The notes: a model not told the origin generated them from the letters alone. Positions 27,265-35,862 are shown, numbered from the stretch's first letter. The stretch is DNA of 64,000 bases from Streptosporangium lutulentum (GCF_030811455.1 NZ_JAUSQU010000001.1:992001-1056000), one strand, 5' to 3'. Numbers and translations are program-made.

Positions 27265-28738
27265 CGCCGGCCGGCGAGACCAGCGAGACCAGCGCGTCGA
27301 GCGCCCGGCGCCAGGCGTGCTGCGGCGGCGAAGCGTAGCCGATGACCAGGGCGGCGGGCCGCTCCTCGCCCGTCGGGTGCCAGTAGCCTGCGGTGTGCAG
27401 GCCGTGCAGGAGCAGTCCCGCGCGCCCCGCCGTGGCGACCAGCTCGCGTTCGGCGGACGCGGAGGCGACCGGCAGCAGCGTGTGCAACCCGGCGGCGACG
27501 CCCGTGAGCGGCGTGTCGGTGACCGCCGCCAGCCGTTCGGCCAGTTCGTGGCGGCGTCGCCGGTAACCCAGCCGGGCTCGCCGTACGTGCCGGTCGTAGC
27601 CGCCGCCGGAGAACAGGTCGGCGAGCACGAGCTGGTCGATCACGGGGGGCGCCGAGCCGGTCTCCCGTATGGTCTGCAGCAGCGGATCGCGCAGCGGGGC
27701 GGGCACGACCAGCCAGCCGAGCCGCACCCCAGGCGCCAGGGTCTTGCTGGTGCTGCCCGCGTAGATCACCCGGTCGGGCGCCAGCGCCTGCATCGCGCCG
27801 ACCGGCTGCTGGTCGTAGCGGAACTCGCCGTCGTAGTCGTCTTCGATCACGTAGGCGTCGTTCCGCCGGGCACGTTCGATGAACGCCGAGCGCCTCCCGG
27901 GCGCCAGCACGACGCCCCACGGGTGCTGGTGGGCCGGAGTGAGCAGCGCGAACCCCGTGTCGTCCGGGAGGCCCGACGGATCGGCGCCGTCCGCGTCCAC
28001 CGCCAGCGGCACGGAGGCGATCCCCGCCGCGGCCAGCAGTTCGCGGTGCAGCACGAACCCCGGGTTCTCGGTCGCCGCGCGCCGGGCGCCGAGACGGTGG
28101 AAGGTGCGCGCGAGCAGCGCGAGCGCCTGGGTGAACCCCGCGGTGATCACCGTCGATCCGGCGCTCGCCCACACTCCGCGGGTCCGCGACACGTAGTCGG
28201 CGACCGCCAGGCGCAGCGCGGGCATGCCCGCCGGGTCGGGGTAGCCCATCTGCTCTGATTCCATCGTCGACATCACGCGGCGGACGCTCGACGCCCAGTC
28301 CGCGCGCGGAAAAGTGCCGGCGTCGGGCCGGCCGGGACGCAGGTCTCCCAGGGGCGCGGCGCGAGGCTCCACGGGACCGTGGCCGGCGGCCTCGCCGATG
28401 CCGGACTCCGGGAGCACGGCGGCCACCCGGGTGCCGGATCCGTGCGCGCCCGTCAGCCACCCCTCGGCGATGAGCTGTGTGTAGACCTGGACGACCGTGC
28501 CCCTGGACAGGCCGAGGTCGGCGGAGAGGCTACGGGTGCCGGGCAGCCGGGTGCCCGCGGTCAGCCGCCCCGACCGCACCGCCTCGCGCAGGGCGGCCTC
28601 CAGGGAGCGCCCCACCCCGCCGGCGCCGGGCAGATCGAGATGCAGGTCGAGCCCCGACCTGACGCCGGCCCGGCCGTCGTCCGATGAGCCTCGCGTCGAC
28701 CGGTCCCCTGCCGCGTGGGCCTCGTCCCGAATTACCAT
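27254..28738 (-). CDS. MocR/PdxR-type transcriptional regulator (GntR winged helix plus aminotransferase fold)
   Basis: ATG 28738 gives 494 residues. An N-terminal GntR winged helix (about 45-110; LEAALREAVRSGRLTAGT, LGLSRGTVVQVYTQL) is fused to a fold-type I aminotransferase domain with the PLP lysine in GSTSKTLAPGVRLGW and the YVIEDDYDGEFRYD cofactor strand. Such proteins bind PLP and regulate vitamin B6, GABA or taurine genes. The targets may be the convergent cupin-epimerase pair or distant; nothing here decides. A longer upstream reading frame exists but has no good start. Confidence 0.9.
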   Translation of the reverse strand: MVIRDEAHAAGDRSTRGSSDDGRAGVRSGLDLHLDLPGAGGVGRSLEAALREAVRSGRLTAGTRLPGTRSLSADLGLSRGTVVQVYTQLIAEGWLTGAHGSGTRVAAVLPESGIGEAAGHGPVEPRAAPLGDLRPGRPDAGTFPRADWASSVRRVMSTMESEQMGYPDPAGMPALRLAVADYVSRTRGVWASAGSTVITAGFTQALALLARTFHRLGARRAATENPGFVLHRELLAAAGIASVPLAVDADGADPSGLPDDTGFALLTPAHQHPWGVVLAPGRRSAFIERARRNDAYVIEDDYDGEFRYDQQPVGAMQALAPDRVIYAGSTSKTLAPGVRLGWLVVPAPLRDPLLQTIRETGSAPPVIDQLVLADLFSGGGYDRHVRRARLGYRRRRHELAERLAAVTDTPLTGVAAGLHTLLPVASASAERELVATAGRAGLLLHGLHTAGYWHPTGEERPAALVIGYASPPQHAWRRALDALVSLVSPAGAIG

Positions 28739-28835
28739 GCCGCGACGGCGAGATCGGCGACCGGGACGGGCCGGACGCGGGCGGCGGCCTCGGCTCCGAG
28801 GCCGCCCGGCCCCGAGGCTCCGGATCCGGCGGTCC

Positions 28836-29027
28836 TCACGAGCCGGACAGCGCCCCCGACGGGCAGAGCTGTACGGCGCGGCGGACCGCAGCCTCCCGCG
28901 AGGCGGGCGGGTCGGGGTCGAGCAGCACCACGGTGCCGTCGTCCTCGCTCTGGTCGAACACCTCCGGCGCGGTGAGCACGCACATCCCGGCACCGATGCA
29001 CACGTCGGTGTCTGCCTTGATCTTCAT
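28836..29027 (-). CDS. Small [3Fe-4S]/[4Fe-4S] ferredoxin, P450 partner
   Basis: This 63-residue ferredoxin begins MKIKADTDVCIGAGMCVLTA and has the C-x5-C-x(n)-C spacing, closing with VQLCPSGAL, as in Streptomyces P450 ferredoxins (SoyB/SuaB type) that usually carry a 3Fe-4S cluster. It lies 36 bases downstream of the P450 on the same strand, so it is the likely electron donor. Confidence 0.92.
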   Translation of the reverse strand: MKIKADTDVCIGAGMCVLTAPEVFDQSEDDGTVVLLDPDPPASREAAVRRAVQLCPSGALSGS

Positions 29028-29063
29028 GGGAACCCCCTCCTGCCAGATGACCGGCGACCGTTT

Positions 29064-30260
29064 CTACCAGGTGACCGGCAACCGGTCGACTCCGTAGATG
29101 GCCATGTTGGCACGCATCGGGACCTCCTGCGGCGACACGGCGAGGCGCAGGTCCGGGAAGCGCCTCAGCAGCGCCGGGTAGGCGACGCCCATCTCGGTCC
29201 TGGCGAGCTGCTGCCCCAGGCACTGGTGCACGCCGTGACCGAAGGAGAGATGGCCCGTCGGCGGCCGCGTGACGTCGAGCGTCCCGGAGTCGTCGAAGCG
29301 CTCGCCGTCGCGGTTGGCGGCGTTCAGCGCGATCGTCACCGACTGGCCGGCCCGGATCAGCCGGCCGTCGAGCTCGACGTCCTCCACCGCGCACCGGATC
29401 GGGCCGAGGTGGACGATGGTGAGGTAGCGCAGGAGTTCCTCGACGGCGCTGTCCGTCACCGACGGGTCATCGCGCACCGCGGCCAGCTGCGAGGGGTTGG
29501 ACAACAGCGCGAAGGTGCCGAGGGCGATCATGTTCGCGGTCGTCTCGTGCCCGGCGACGAGGAGGAGCACCGAGACGCCGGCCATCTCCTCGTCGTTCAG
29601 CTCCCCGCTCTCCACCATGCCGCTGATCAGGTCGTCCGCCGGCCGGGCGCGCTTGTGCCGTACGAGGTCTCGCAGGTAGTCCGTCAGGTCGTTGACGGCC
29701 GCCTCCGCCTCGTCGACCGTGGACTCGAGGTTGAGCAGCGTCCTGGAGTCTCGCTGGAACTGGTCGCGGTCGGAGTAGGGCACGCCGAGCAGCTCGCAGA
29801 TGACGAGCGAGGGGATGGGCAGGGCGAAGGACTGGACCAGGTCGGTGGGCGGCCCGTCGAGCTCCATGGCGTCCAGCCGTTCAGCGGTGATCGTCTCGAT
29901 CCAGGGCTCCAGCCGCTTCATCCGGCGCACGGTGAACTGGCCGGTCAGCATCCGCCTGAACCGGGTGTGCTCCGGCGGATCCATCCCCAGGAAGAATCCG
30001 GGCCGACGCTTCCTCCGCCGCTCGGTCAGGTGCGGGGAGATCGGCGAGTGCACGAGGTCCGGCAGGTTGCTGAAACGCGGATCGGCGAGTACGGCCCGCG
30101 CCATGGCGAAGCCGGTGACCAGCCACCCCTCGTGGCCGTCCGCGTAGGTCATCGGGCGGATCGGGTCCTCCTGCGCCCATCGCACCAGCGCCGAGGGCGG
30201 GTCGAAGCGATTCTCGCGTGCGGTCGGGAACGTCACCGGGCTGGATACGGCTTCGGTCAT
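29064..30260 (-). CDS. Cytochrome P450
   Basis: This 398-residue soluble bacterial P450 has ATG 30258-30260 with GGGGGAG upstream. The I-helix oxygen motif is LLLVAGHETTANM, the ExxR is EELLR, and the heme-thiolate loop is FGHGVHQCLGQQLAR with the axial Cys. It forms an operon with the ferredoxin and is divergent from a TetR regulator. The AT-rich gap between them holds a TTGCA-N5-TGCAA inverted repeat, the probable TetR operator. A CYP105/107-like oxidation of a xenobiotic or terpene is typical of such loci; the substrate is unknown. Confidence 0.95.
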   Translation of the reverse strand: MTEAVSSPVTFPTARENRFDPPSALVRWAQEDPIRPMTYADGHEGWLVTGFAMARAVLADPRFSNLPDLVHSPISPHLTERRRKRRPGFFLGMDPPEHTRFRRMLTGQFTVRRMKRLEPWIETITAERLDAMELDGPPTDLVQSFALPIPSLVICELLGVPYSDRDQFQRDSRTLLNLESTVDEAEAAVNDLTDYLRDLVRHKRARPADDLISGMVESGELNDEEMAGVSVLLLVAGHETTANMIALGTFALLSNPSQLAAVRDDPSVTDSAVEELLRYLTIVHLGPIRCAVEDVELDGRLIRAGQSVTIALNAANRDGERFDDSGTLDVTRPPTGHLSFGHGVHQCLGQQLARTEMGVAYPALLRRFPDLRLAVSPQEVPMRANMAIYGVDRLPVTW

Positions 30261-30323
30261 GGATGTCTCCCCCTGGAGAGTCAACGAACTCCTTGACTCC
30301 ACATAACAACTTCTGACATTAAA

Positions 30324-30338
30324 TTGCAACTGATGCAA
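30324..30338. promoter_or_regulatory. Inverted repeat TTGCA-N5-TGCAA in the P450/TetR divergent promoter
   Basis: A perfect 5-base inverted repeat with a 5-base spacer lies in an AT-rich 107-base gap between divergent genes. A further TGCA half-site follows at 30351-30354. This is a plausible operator for the adjacent TetR protein. Confidence 0.5.
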
Positions 30339-30367
30339 AAAATCATTGAATGCAGTAACGTTGTTTC

Positions 30368-31006
30368 ATGGCAGAGAGCTCGGGACTGCGAGAACGCAAG
30401 AAGTTACGCACCCGCCGTGCGCTGATCGAGGCGGCCCTGCGCCTCTTCACGGAGAAGGGCTACGAGGAGACCACCCTGGCGGAGATCGCCGCGGCCGTGG
30501 ACATCTCGCCCCGGACGTTCTTCAGCTACTTCGCGACCAAGGAAGACGTGATCTTCTTCGACTCCCAGGCGCGCCTCGACAGGGCCCTCGCCGTGCTCGC
30601 CGAGCGGCGGCCGGGGGAGACGGTGGCCGAACTCATGCTGCGCGTGGTCGAGCACTCCCTGGCCTGGGCCACCGTTCCGGACGACGAGGCCGTGGGGCTG
30701 ACCGCGGCCCGCGTGCATCTGATCATGTCGGTTCCGGCGCTTCAGGCGCGCGCGTTGCACGTGCTGGTCGACAGCCAGCGCGGGCTCGCCGAGGCGCTGC
30801 ATCGGGCGCATCCGGAGGAACTCGACCTCGTCGAGGCCTTCGCCCTCGTCGGCGCCCTCGTCGGCGCCCCGACGATCACGGCGATGGCGCTCCTGGACAG
30901 GGGCGACCCGCCCGACCAGGTGTGGGCCGCCGCCCGGCAGGCCCTGGACATCGCCGTGCAGGGTCTGCGCTGGGTCGGCTCGCCGTACCGGCCCGAGCCC
31001 GTCTGA
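30368..31006 (+). CDS. TetR-family transcriptional regulator
   Basis: This 212-residue repressor has an N-terminal HTH: RRALIEAALRLFTEKGYEET and IAAAVDISPRTFFSYFATKE, the canonical TetR helices. The C-terminal helical domain should bind a ligand. It is divergent from the P450-ferredoxin operon, which it most likely represses until an inducer, perhaps the P450 substrate, is present. Confidence 0.95.
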   Translation: MAESSGLRERKKLRTRRALIEAALRLFTEKGYEETTLAEIAAAVDISPRTFFSYFATKEDVIFFDSQARLDRALAVLAERRPGETVAELMLRVVEHSLAWATVPDDEAVGLTAARVHLIMSVPALQARALHVLVDSQRGLAEALHRAHPEELDLVEAFALVGALVGAPTITAMALLDRGDPPDQVWAAARQALDIAVQGLRWVGSPYRPEPV

Positions 31007-31015
31007 CCGGGCCGC

Positions 31016-31038
31016 GAGGCCGTCGTTCGTCCGGCCTC
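31016..31038. terminator. Terminator between convergent TetR and Lrp genes
   Basis: GAGGCCG and CGGCCTC pair perfectly over a 9-base loop, 10 bases after the TetR stop and touching the Lrp stop. Confidence 0.65.
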
Positions 31039-31496
31039 TACGGCTGGGGCGGTGCCTGGACGGGTGAGAGCGGACGCCAGGGGACCGGGCTGGACAGCAC
31101 CATCATGCTCGACGGGTGGCCGTACGGCGCGAGCCTGTCGATCATCTCCTCGAAGGCCGTCATCGAGGAGGCGGCCACCCGGAGCAGGCAGCAGGTGTCA
31201 CCCGTCACCCGGTACACCTCAAGGATCTCCGGCCAGGCCAGCGCCTGCTCGTCGCGGAGCACGCAGCGCGGACCGTAACACGACATCCTGATCAGGGCGG
31301 CCACCCCGCGTCCGGCCAGCGCCGGATCCACCCGCGCGTGATAGCCGATGATCACTCCGGTCTCCTCCAGCCGCCGTACCCGCTCCGCCACCGCCGGAGC
31401 CGACAGGTGCACCCGCCGCGAGAGCTCGTTGTACGACAGCCGCGCGTCGTCCTGCAGTTCGGTCAGCAGCGCCCAGTCCATCGCGTCCACCGTCAC
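31038..31496 (-). CDS. Lrp/AsnC-family transcriptional regulator
   Basis: This 152-residue protein has the Lrp winged helix (LLTELQDDARLSYNELSRRV, SAPAVAERVRRLEETGVI) followed by a RAM/ACT-like effector domain (VIIGYHARVDPALAGRG, RVTGDTCCLLRV). Lrp proteins bind amino acids. It is divergent from the tryptophan-dioxygenase-family gene with 135 bases between, so it may sense tryptophan or a derivative and control that gene. Confidence 0.95.
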   Translation of the reverse strand: MTVDAMDWALLTELQDDARLSYNELSRRVHLSAPAVAERVRRLEETGVIIGYHARVDPALAGRGVAALIRMSCYGPRCVLRDEQALAWPEILEVYRVTGDTCCLLRVAASSMTAFEEMIDRLAPYGHPSSMMVLSSPVPWRPLSPVQAPPQP

Positions 31497-31529
31497 GCTC
31501 CGTTATCCCCTAAGTCGATCGGCCTTGAC

Positions 31530-31547
31530 GCCTTCCATTCAGAAGGC
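31530..31547. promoter_or_regulatory. Inverted repeat in the Lrp/TDO divergent promoter
   Basis: GCCTTC, six bases, GAAGGC. It sits between the two divergent genes in less GC-rich DNA, a plausible Lrp-family operator. Confidence 0.4.
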
Positions 31548-31631
31548 GAAATCTCATATCCCCTTTCCCATGGTATTTCGGTGCCGGCCCGAACGCATCA
31601 GGATGGAGCGTGAACAAGCGGAGGAACACCA

Positions 31632-32486
31632 ATGATCACCATCAGGCAGCTCAGTGAGCAGGACCGGAAGACGCGGGCCGAGGCCAACGAGGGACTGCCC
31701 ACGCTCGGATTCGACGCGGGCACGCCGTACGACGACTACGTCGGCACCGCCGTCCTGCACGGACTCCAGCGCACCGTCACCGACGCCCCCGAAGAGCTCG
31801 CCTTCCTGGTCACCACCCAGGTGATGGAGCTCTACTTCGGCCTGCTCCGCTCGGAGTGGAGGCTCGCCCAGCGGCAGCTCGACGAGGACGACGTCGCCGC
31901 CGCGACCCTCACGATCAAGCGCACGGTCAAGCACTTCGAGGCGCTCAACGCCGCGTGGGCGGCGCTGAGCTGGCTGACCCCGGCGCAGTTCAACTCCTTC
32001 CGCGACTCTCTGGGCGAGGGGTCGGGCTTCCAGTCGGCGTTCTACCGTCACGTGGAGTTCCTGCTCGGCAACAAGTCCGAGTCGCTCATCCGCCCGCATC
32101 GCCGCAACCCCGAGGCGTACAGGGAACTCGTGGAGGCACTGAACCGGCCGAGCCTGTACGACTCGGTGCTCGCCCTGCTCGCCCGGTCGGGCCACGCGAT
32201 CCCCCGCGCGGTGCTGGAGCGTGACCTCACCGCCGAGTACAAGCCCAGTCCCGAGGTCGAGGCGGTCTGGGCCGAGGTGTACGGCGGGCCGCTCGCGCCG
32301 CTGGCCGAGGCGCTGATCGACCTGGCCGAGCAGTTCTCCGACTGGCGCTATCGCCACCTGATGGCCGTGCGCCGCTCGATGGGCGCCAAGCCGGGTTCCG
32401 GCGGGTCAAGCGGCCTGAGCTGGCTGGAGCGGAGCATGCGGCGCGAGATCTTCCCTGAGCTCTGGACGGCCCGCACCCTCATGTGA
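31632..32486 (+). CDS. Tryptophan 2,3-dioxygenase-family heme enzyme with altered active site
   Basis: This 284-residue protein belongs to the TDO superfamily: FRDSLGEGSGFQSAFYRHVE carries the substrate-carboxylate Arg, WRYRHLMAVRRSMG carries the heme-ligand His, and KPGSGGSSGL is the glycine loop. In the N-terminal helix the canonical QHQTxELW is replaced by TTQVMELY, so the distal His of Xanthomonas TDO (H55) is Thr; loop Thr254 is Ser. This suggests a divergent member, possibly acting on another indole or carrying out a mono-oxygenation as known for some family members. No kynureninase gene is nearby. ATG 31632 follows GGAGGAACACC. Confidence 0.88.
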   Translation: MITIRQLSEQDRKTRAEANEGLPTLGFDAGTPYDDYVGTAVLHGLQRTVTDAPEELAFLVTTQVMELYFGLLRSEWRLAQRQLDEDDVAAATLTIKRTVKHFEALNAAWAALSWLTPAQFNSFRDSLGEGSGFQSAFYRHVEFLLGNKSESLIRPHRRNPEAYRELVEALNRPSLYDSVLALLARSGHAIPRAVLERDLTAEYKPSPEVEAVWAEVYGGPLAPLAEALIDLAEQFSDWRYRHLMAVRRSMGAKPGSGGSSGLSWLERSMRREIFPELWTARTLM

Positions 32487-32568
32487 GGGGGCTCGTCTCA
32501 CCCCGGCGCCGCCGGCGAATCGAGTGATCGGCCGTCGTCCGCCTCCGCCCGGGCCCGCCAGAGGGCGG

Positions 32569-33624
32569 TCAGCCGGTGAGGATCGGGGCCGGGACCGAAG
32601 ACCGCAGGGCGGTGATGAGGGCGGCGACGGCCGGGTGGGTGCCGGATCCCCGCCTGAAGGCGATTCGGGTGCGGCGGCGCATGGGCAGTTCGGTGAGCCG
32701 TACGCCGTCGGGTGGATCGGCCGCGCCGAGCTCCGGCACGAGTGCGACGCCCTGGCCCGCCGCGACCATCGCCAGCACGGTGGCGAAGTCGTCGATGTGG
32801 TGGCGGACCCTCGGGGCGAACCCGGCGGCCTGGCAGGCCCGCACGGTCATCGTGTGGCAGAGCGTGCCGGGGGTGGAGGCGATCCAGGGGTCGTCGCGCC
32901 GCCGGGCCAGCGCGCCGCCGGAGTCCTCGGGGCCCTCCGAGCCCGGATACCTGAGTTCTTCTGTCGAGCCCTTCGAGTCCTCTGGGTCCTTTGCGTCCTC
33001 CGAGCCCGGATACCTGGGCTCTTCCCTCAAGCCCGTCGAGCTTCCTGAGCCCCCTGGGTCCCCTGGGTCCTTCGAGGCCGGACACGTGGGCTCTTCCAGG
33101 GAAGCCAGATACATGGGTTCCTCCAGCAGGTCCTCGGTGTCCAGGGCGAGATCCGGGGGAGCGGGCACGAAGTCGTACTCATGGACGAGCGCGACGTCCA
33201 GGTCGCCCGCGCGCAGGCGGGGGGCCACCTCGGCGGGGTCGATCTCGTCCACCATCGGCTCCAGCCCGGGGTGCTCCCGGGCAAGGACGGTGAAGGCGGC
33301 GGGCAGGATCGCTCGGGTGGCGGTGGGAAAGGCCCCGATCCTGATCGTTCCGGTTAGGCCGGTGCGCGCGGCGGCCAGTTCGGCCGAGGCCCGCTCCAGT
33401 CGCTCCAGCACGGCCTCGGCGTGCCCGACCAGCGCGATCCCCGCCGAGGTGAGCACCACCCGGCGCCCGGTCCGCTCCAGCAGCGCCACCCCCGCCTCCC
33501 GCTCCAGGACCGCGAGTTGCTGGGAGACGGCCGAGGGGGTGAAGGCCAGCGCCTCGGCGACCGCCGTGATCGTGCCCCGGCGGGAGAGTTCGCGGAGCAG
33601 GCGGAGGCGCCGTACATCAAGCAT
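32569..33624 (-). CDS. LysR-family transcriptional regulator with a repetitive insert
   Basis: This 351-residue regulator has the LysR N-terminal HTH (LRELSRRGTITAVAEALAFT, PSAVSQQLAVLEREAGVALL) and the periplasmic-binding-like effector domain, RD-I (TGTIRIGAFPTATRAILP) and RD-II (GFAPRVRHHIDDFATVLAMV). Residues about 168-237 interrupt the effector domain with a low-complexity block of four EExxY/C-type units; typical LysR length is about 300. It is divergent from the DapA-like gene (71 bases between starts), which is the expected target. Whether the insert leaves ligand binding intact is uncertain. Confidence 0.88.
   Translation of the reverse strand: MLDVRRLRLLRELSRRGTITAVAEALAFTPSAVSQQLAVLEREAGVALLERTGRRVVLTSAGIALVGHAEAVLERLERASAELAAARTGLTGTIRIGAFPTATRAILPAAFTVLAREHPGLEPMVDEIDPAEVAPRLRAGDLDVALVHEYDFVPAPPDLALDTEDLLEEPMYLASLEEPTCPASKDPGDPGGSGSSTGLREEPRYPGSEDAKDPEDSKGSTEELRYPGSEGPEDSGGALARRRDDPWIASTPGTLCHTMTVRACQAAGFAPRVRHHIDDFATVLAMVAAGQGVALVPELGAADPPDGVRLTELPMRRRTRIAFRRGSGTHPAVAALITALRSSVPAPILTG
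32914..33123 (-). repeat. In-frame imperfect tandem repeats within the LysR gene
   Basis: About 210 bases encode units beginning EEPMYLAS, EEPTCPAS, EEPRYPGS and EELRYPGS, each followed by a P/D/G/S-rich tail of varying length. At DNA level the element GAGCCCGGATACCTG with a following TCTTC recurs. Length is a multiple of three, so the frame is kept. Confidence 0.8.
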
Positions 33625-33695
33625 CAGTTCAGCTTAACATTTTCGGAAGAAATGCGAACTGGACCTGCACGGTCGGCAGTGGCGAAGCTGGTGTC

Positions 33696-34568
33696 ATGAC
33701 TTTCCATGGGGTTCACATTCCTTTGATCACTCCGTTCGCCGAGGACGGCGAGGTCGCCGTGGAGGCGCTCGAAGGACTCGCGCACGCCGTGCTCGACGAG
33801 GGCGCGGCCGGACTGGTCGCGCTCGGCACCACCGCCGAGGTCGCGACGCTCACCGGGGAGGAGCGGCGGACGGTCCTGGAGACGTGCGCGCGGGTGTGCG
33901 GGGAACGGCGCGCGCCGCTGATCGTGGGCGCCGGATCCGCCGACACCCGGAGCACGGCCGAGGCGCTGGACGCGCTGAAGGCATGGCCCGAGGTGACGGC
34001 CGCGCTGGTGACCGTTCCGTCCTTCGTCCGCCCGTCCGAGGCCGGGGTGCTCGCCCACTTCGGCGCGCTGGCCGAGCGGACCCCGGTGCCGCTGGTGATC
34101 TACAACATCCCCTACCGGACAGGGCAGTCCGTGGGCGTGGACACGCTGCGACGGCTGGGGGAGCTGCCCATGGTGGCCGGGGTCAAGCACGCGGTCGGCG
34201 GGGTCGACCTGGACACCGTCATGCTGCTGGCCGACCCTCCCGGGGACTTCGCGGTGCTGGCCGGGGACGACCCGTTCTTCTCGGCCCTGCTCGCCCTCGG
34301 CGCCCCGGGTGGCATCCTCGCCTCCGCCCATCTGCGCACCGCGCTGTTCGCCGAACTGGCGGAGACCTGGCGATCGGGCGACACCGCACGCGCGCGTGCC
34401 CTGGGCCACCGCCTCTCCGCCCTGTCGGCGAGCGTGTTCGCCGAGCCCAACCCCACCGTGCTCAAGGGAGTGCTGCACGCCCAGGGCCGCATCCCCACGG
34501 CCTCGGTCCGGCTCCCGCTCGTCCCCGCCGGCAGGGCCTCGATCGAGGCCGTCCTGCGGCTGATGTGA
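33696..34568 (+). CDS. Dihydrodipicolinate synthase / N-acetylneuraminate lyase-family aldolase
   Basis: This 290-residue class I aldolase has the pyruvate-binding GTTAE (usual GTTGE), the Tyr in VIYNIPYRTG and the Schiff-base Lys in VAGVKHAVGG. Because it is alone, under a LysR regulator, and lacks diaminopimelate neighbours, it is more likely a catabolic family member (KDG-type or 4-hydroxy-2-oxo-acid aldolase) than housekeeping DapA. It ends at a shared terminator with the convergent DNA glycosylase. Confidence 0.88.
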   Translation: MTFHGVHIPLITPFAEDGEVAVEALEGLAHAVLDEGAAGLVALGTTAEVATLTGEERRTVLETCARVCGERRAPLIVGAGSADTRSTAEALDALKAWPEVTAALVTVPSFVRPSEAGVLAHFGALAERTPVPLVIYNIPYRTGQSVGVDTLRRLGELPMVAGVKHAVGGVDLDTVMLLADPPGDFAVLAGDDPFFSALLALGAPGGILASAHLRTALFAELAETWRSGDTARARALGHRLSALSASVFAEPNPTVLKGVLHAQGRIPTASVRLPLVPAGRASIEAVLRLM

Positions 34569-34575
34569 CGACGCT

Positions 34576-34623
34576 ACCGGCCGCCTGAGCCGTTCGCCGG
34601 TCGCTCGTCGGCCGGCGGCCGGT
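34576..34623. terminator. Terminator between convergent aldolase and Nei genes
   Basis: ACCGGCCGCC and GGCGGCCGGT form a perfect 10-base stem enclosing 28 bases that themselves contain smaller stems. It lies directly between the two convergent stop codons. Confidence 0.6.
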
Positions 34624-34631
34624 CCATGGGG

Positions 34632-35441
34632 TCAGGCGCGCTGGCAGGTCGGGCACCAGAAGAGGTTGCGGCCGGAGAGCACCTCGGTGCGGACCTCGGT
34701 GCCGCAGAGGAAGCAGGGCATGGTCGAACGCCGGTAGACGTAGACCTCGCCGCCGTGGCCGTCGACGCGGGGCGGACGGCCCATCGCCTCCGGCGTGTGC
34801 TCGGGCCTGACCGTGTCGATGTGGCCCGCCCGCACGCCCTCGGCCATCAGGAACACCAGATCCGTCCAGATCGCCGACCACCGCTCGTGGGTGAGGTCGC
34901 GGCCGGGACGCGCCGGGTCGACGCCCTGCCGGAACAGCGCCTCGGCCCGGTAGATGTTTCCCACGCCCGCGACGACCGACTGGTCCATCAGCAGGGTCCC
35001 GATGGAGGTACGGCTGCGGCCGATCCGCCGCCAGGCGAGCTCCGGCTCGGCGTCCGCGCGCAGGGGGTCGGGCCCGAGCCTGGCGTGCAGCGCCTTCTTC
35101 TCGTCCGGGTCCAGCAGCTCACAGGTGTTGGGCCCGCGCAGGTCGGCGTACTCCTCCGTGGTGCTCAGGCGAAGCCGCACCATACCCGTCGGCGGGGGCG
35201 CCGGCGCCGGACCGAAGGTGTATTTGCCGTAGATGCCCAGATGCACATGGAGCCACCGGTCGTCGTCGAAGCCCAGCAGCAGATGCTTGCCGTGGGCGTC
35301 CGCCTCGGTGAGCACCCGCCCGTCGATCCGCAGGGCTCCGGCGGCGAACCTTCCCTGAGGGCTCTCGGCGTGAACCGCGGTTCCGGCGAACGCCCGCCGA
35401 TGCTCCCCGGCCAGGCGGTGGATGGTGTGTCCTTCAGGCAT
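34632..35441 (-). CDS. nei: Fpg/Nei-family DNA glycosylase-AP lyase (endonuclease VIII type)
   Basis: This 269-residue enzyme starts MPEGHTIHRLA, placing the catalytic Pro2 and Glu3 correctly; GHT follows as in Nei. The H2TH motif is LLMDQSVVAGVGNIYRAEAL. A C-terminal zinc finger has CFLCG and WCPTC. It removes oxidised pyrimidines in base-excision repair. An upstream extension of the frame was rejected because maturation of Pro2 requires this start. Confidence 0.95.
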   Translation of the reverse strand: MPEGHTIHRLAGEHRRAFAGTAVHAESPQGRFAAGALRIDGRVLTEADAHGKHLLLGFDDDRWLHVHLGIYGKYTFGPAPAPPPTGMVRLRLSTTEEYADLRGPNTCELLDPDEKKALHARLGPDPLRADAEPELAWRRIGRSRTSIGTLLMDQSVVAGVGNIYRAEALFRQGVDPARPGRDLTHERWSAIWTDLVFLMAEGVRAGHIDTVRPEHTPEAMGRPPRVDGHGGEVYVYRRSTMPCFLCGTEVRTEVLSGRNLFWCPTCQRA

Positions 35442-35451
35442 GGTTCCAAAA

Positions 35452-35862
35452 TCATACGGCGCGCTCACCGGTGGTGAGGATGACCCGGCGGCGAAGGAGA
35501 AGGGCGTGGGCCGACGCGGCGAGGACGGCCCCGGCCGCGTAGGCCAGGAGGTCGGCCGCGCCGAAGGTGCTGCCGAGCACCAGCCTGGCCACGACACTCG
35601 CCTCGGAGAGCGCGGCGGGAAGGGGCGTGAGCTGAGCCAGCTCGACCACCCAGCTGAACGCCAGCGCGCCGGCCGCCGCCCGGAACGGCGAGACCCGGGG
35701 CCACACCAGCACGATCAGCACGTACACGAGCACGGTGTAGAGGGCGTCACCGGCGTACTTGCCGAACCAGCCGCCGGTCAGCGCGCGGACGGACAGACCG
35801 GCGAGGACGGTGACAACGGCCAGGAGCGCGGCGAGCAGGCGAGTGCGGAGGACGGGGGACAC
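35452..35862 (-). CDS. DUF2809-family small membrane protein
   Basis: GTG 35862 gives 136 residues and avoids overlap with the upstream kinase gene. Four hydrophobic helices are seen, with the family-like KYAGDALYTVLVYVLIVLVW and FSWVVELAQLTP, and LVLGSTFGAADLLAYAAG. Function unknown. It is codirectional with and 10 bases from nei, and 51 bases after the kinase-like gene. Confidence 0.85.
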   Translation of the reverse strand: MSPVLRTRLLAALLAVVTVLAGLSVRALTGGWFGKYAGDALYTVLVYVLIVLVWPRVSPFRAAAGALAFSWVVELAQLTPLPAALSEASVVARLVLGSTFGAADLLAYAAGAVLAASAHALLLRRRVILTTGERAV

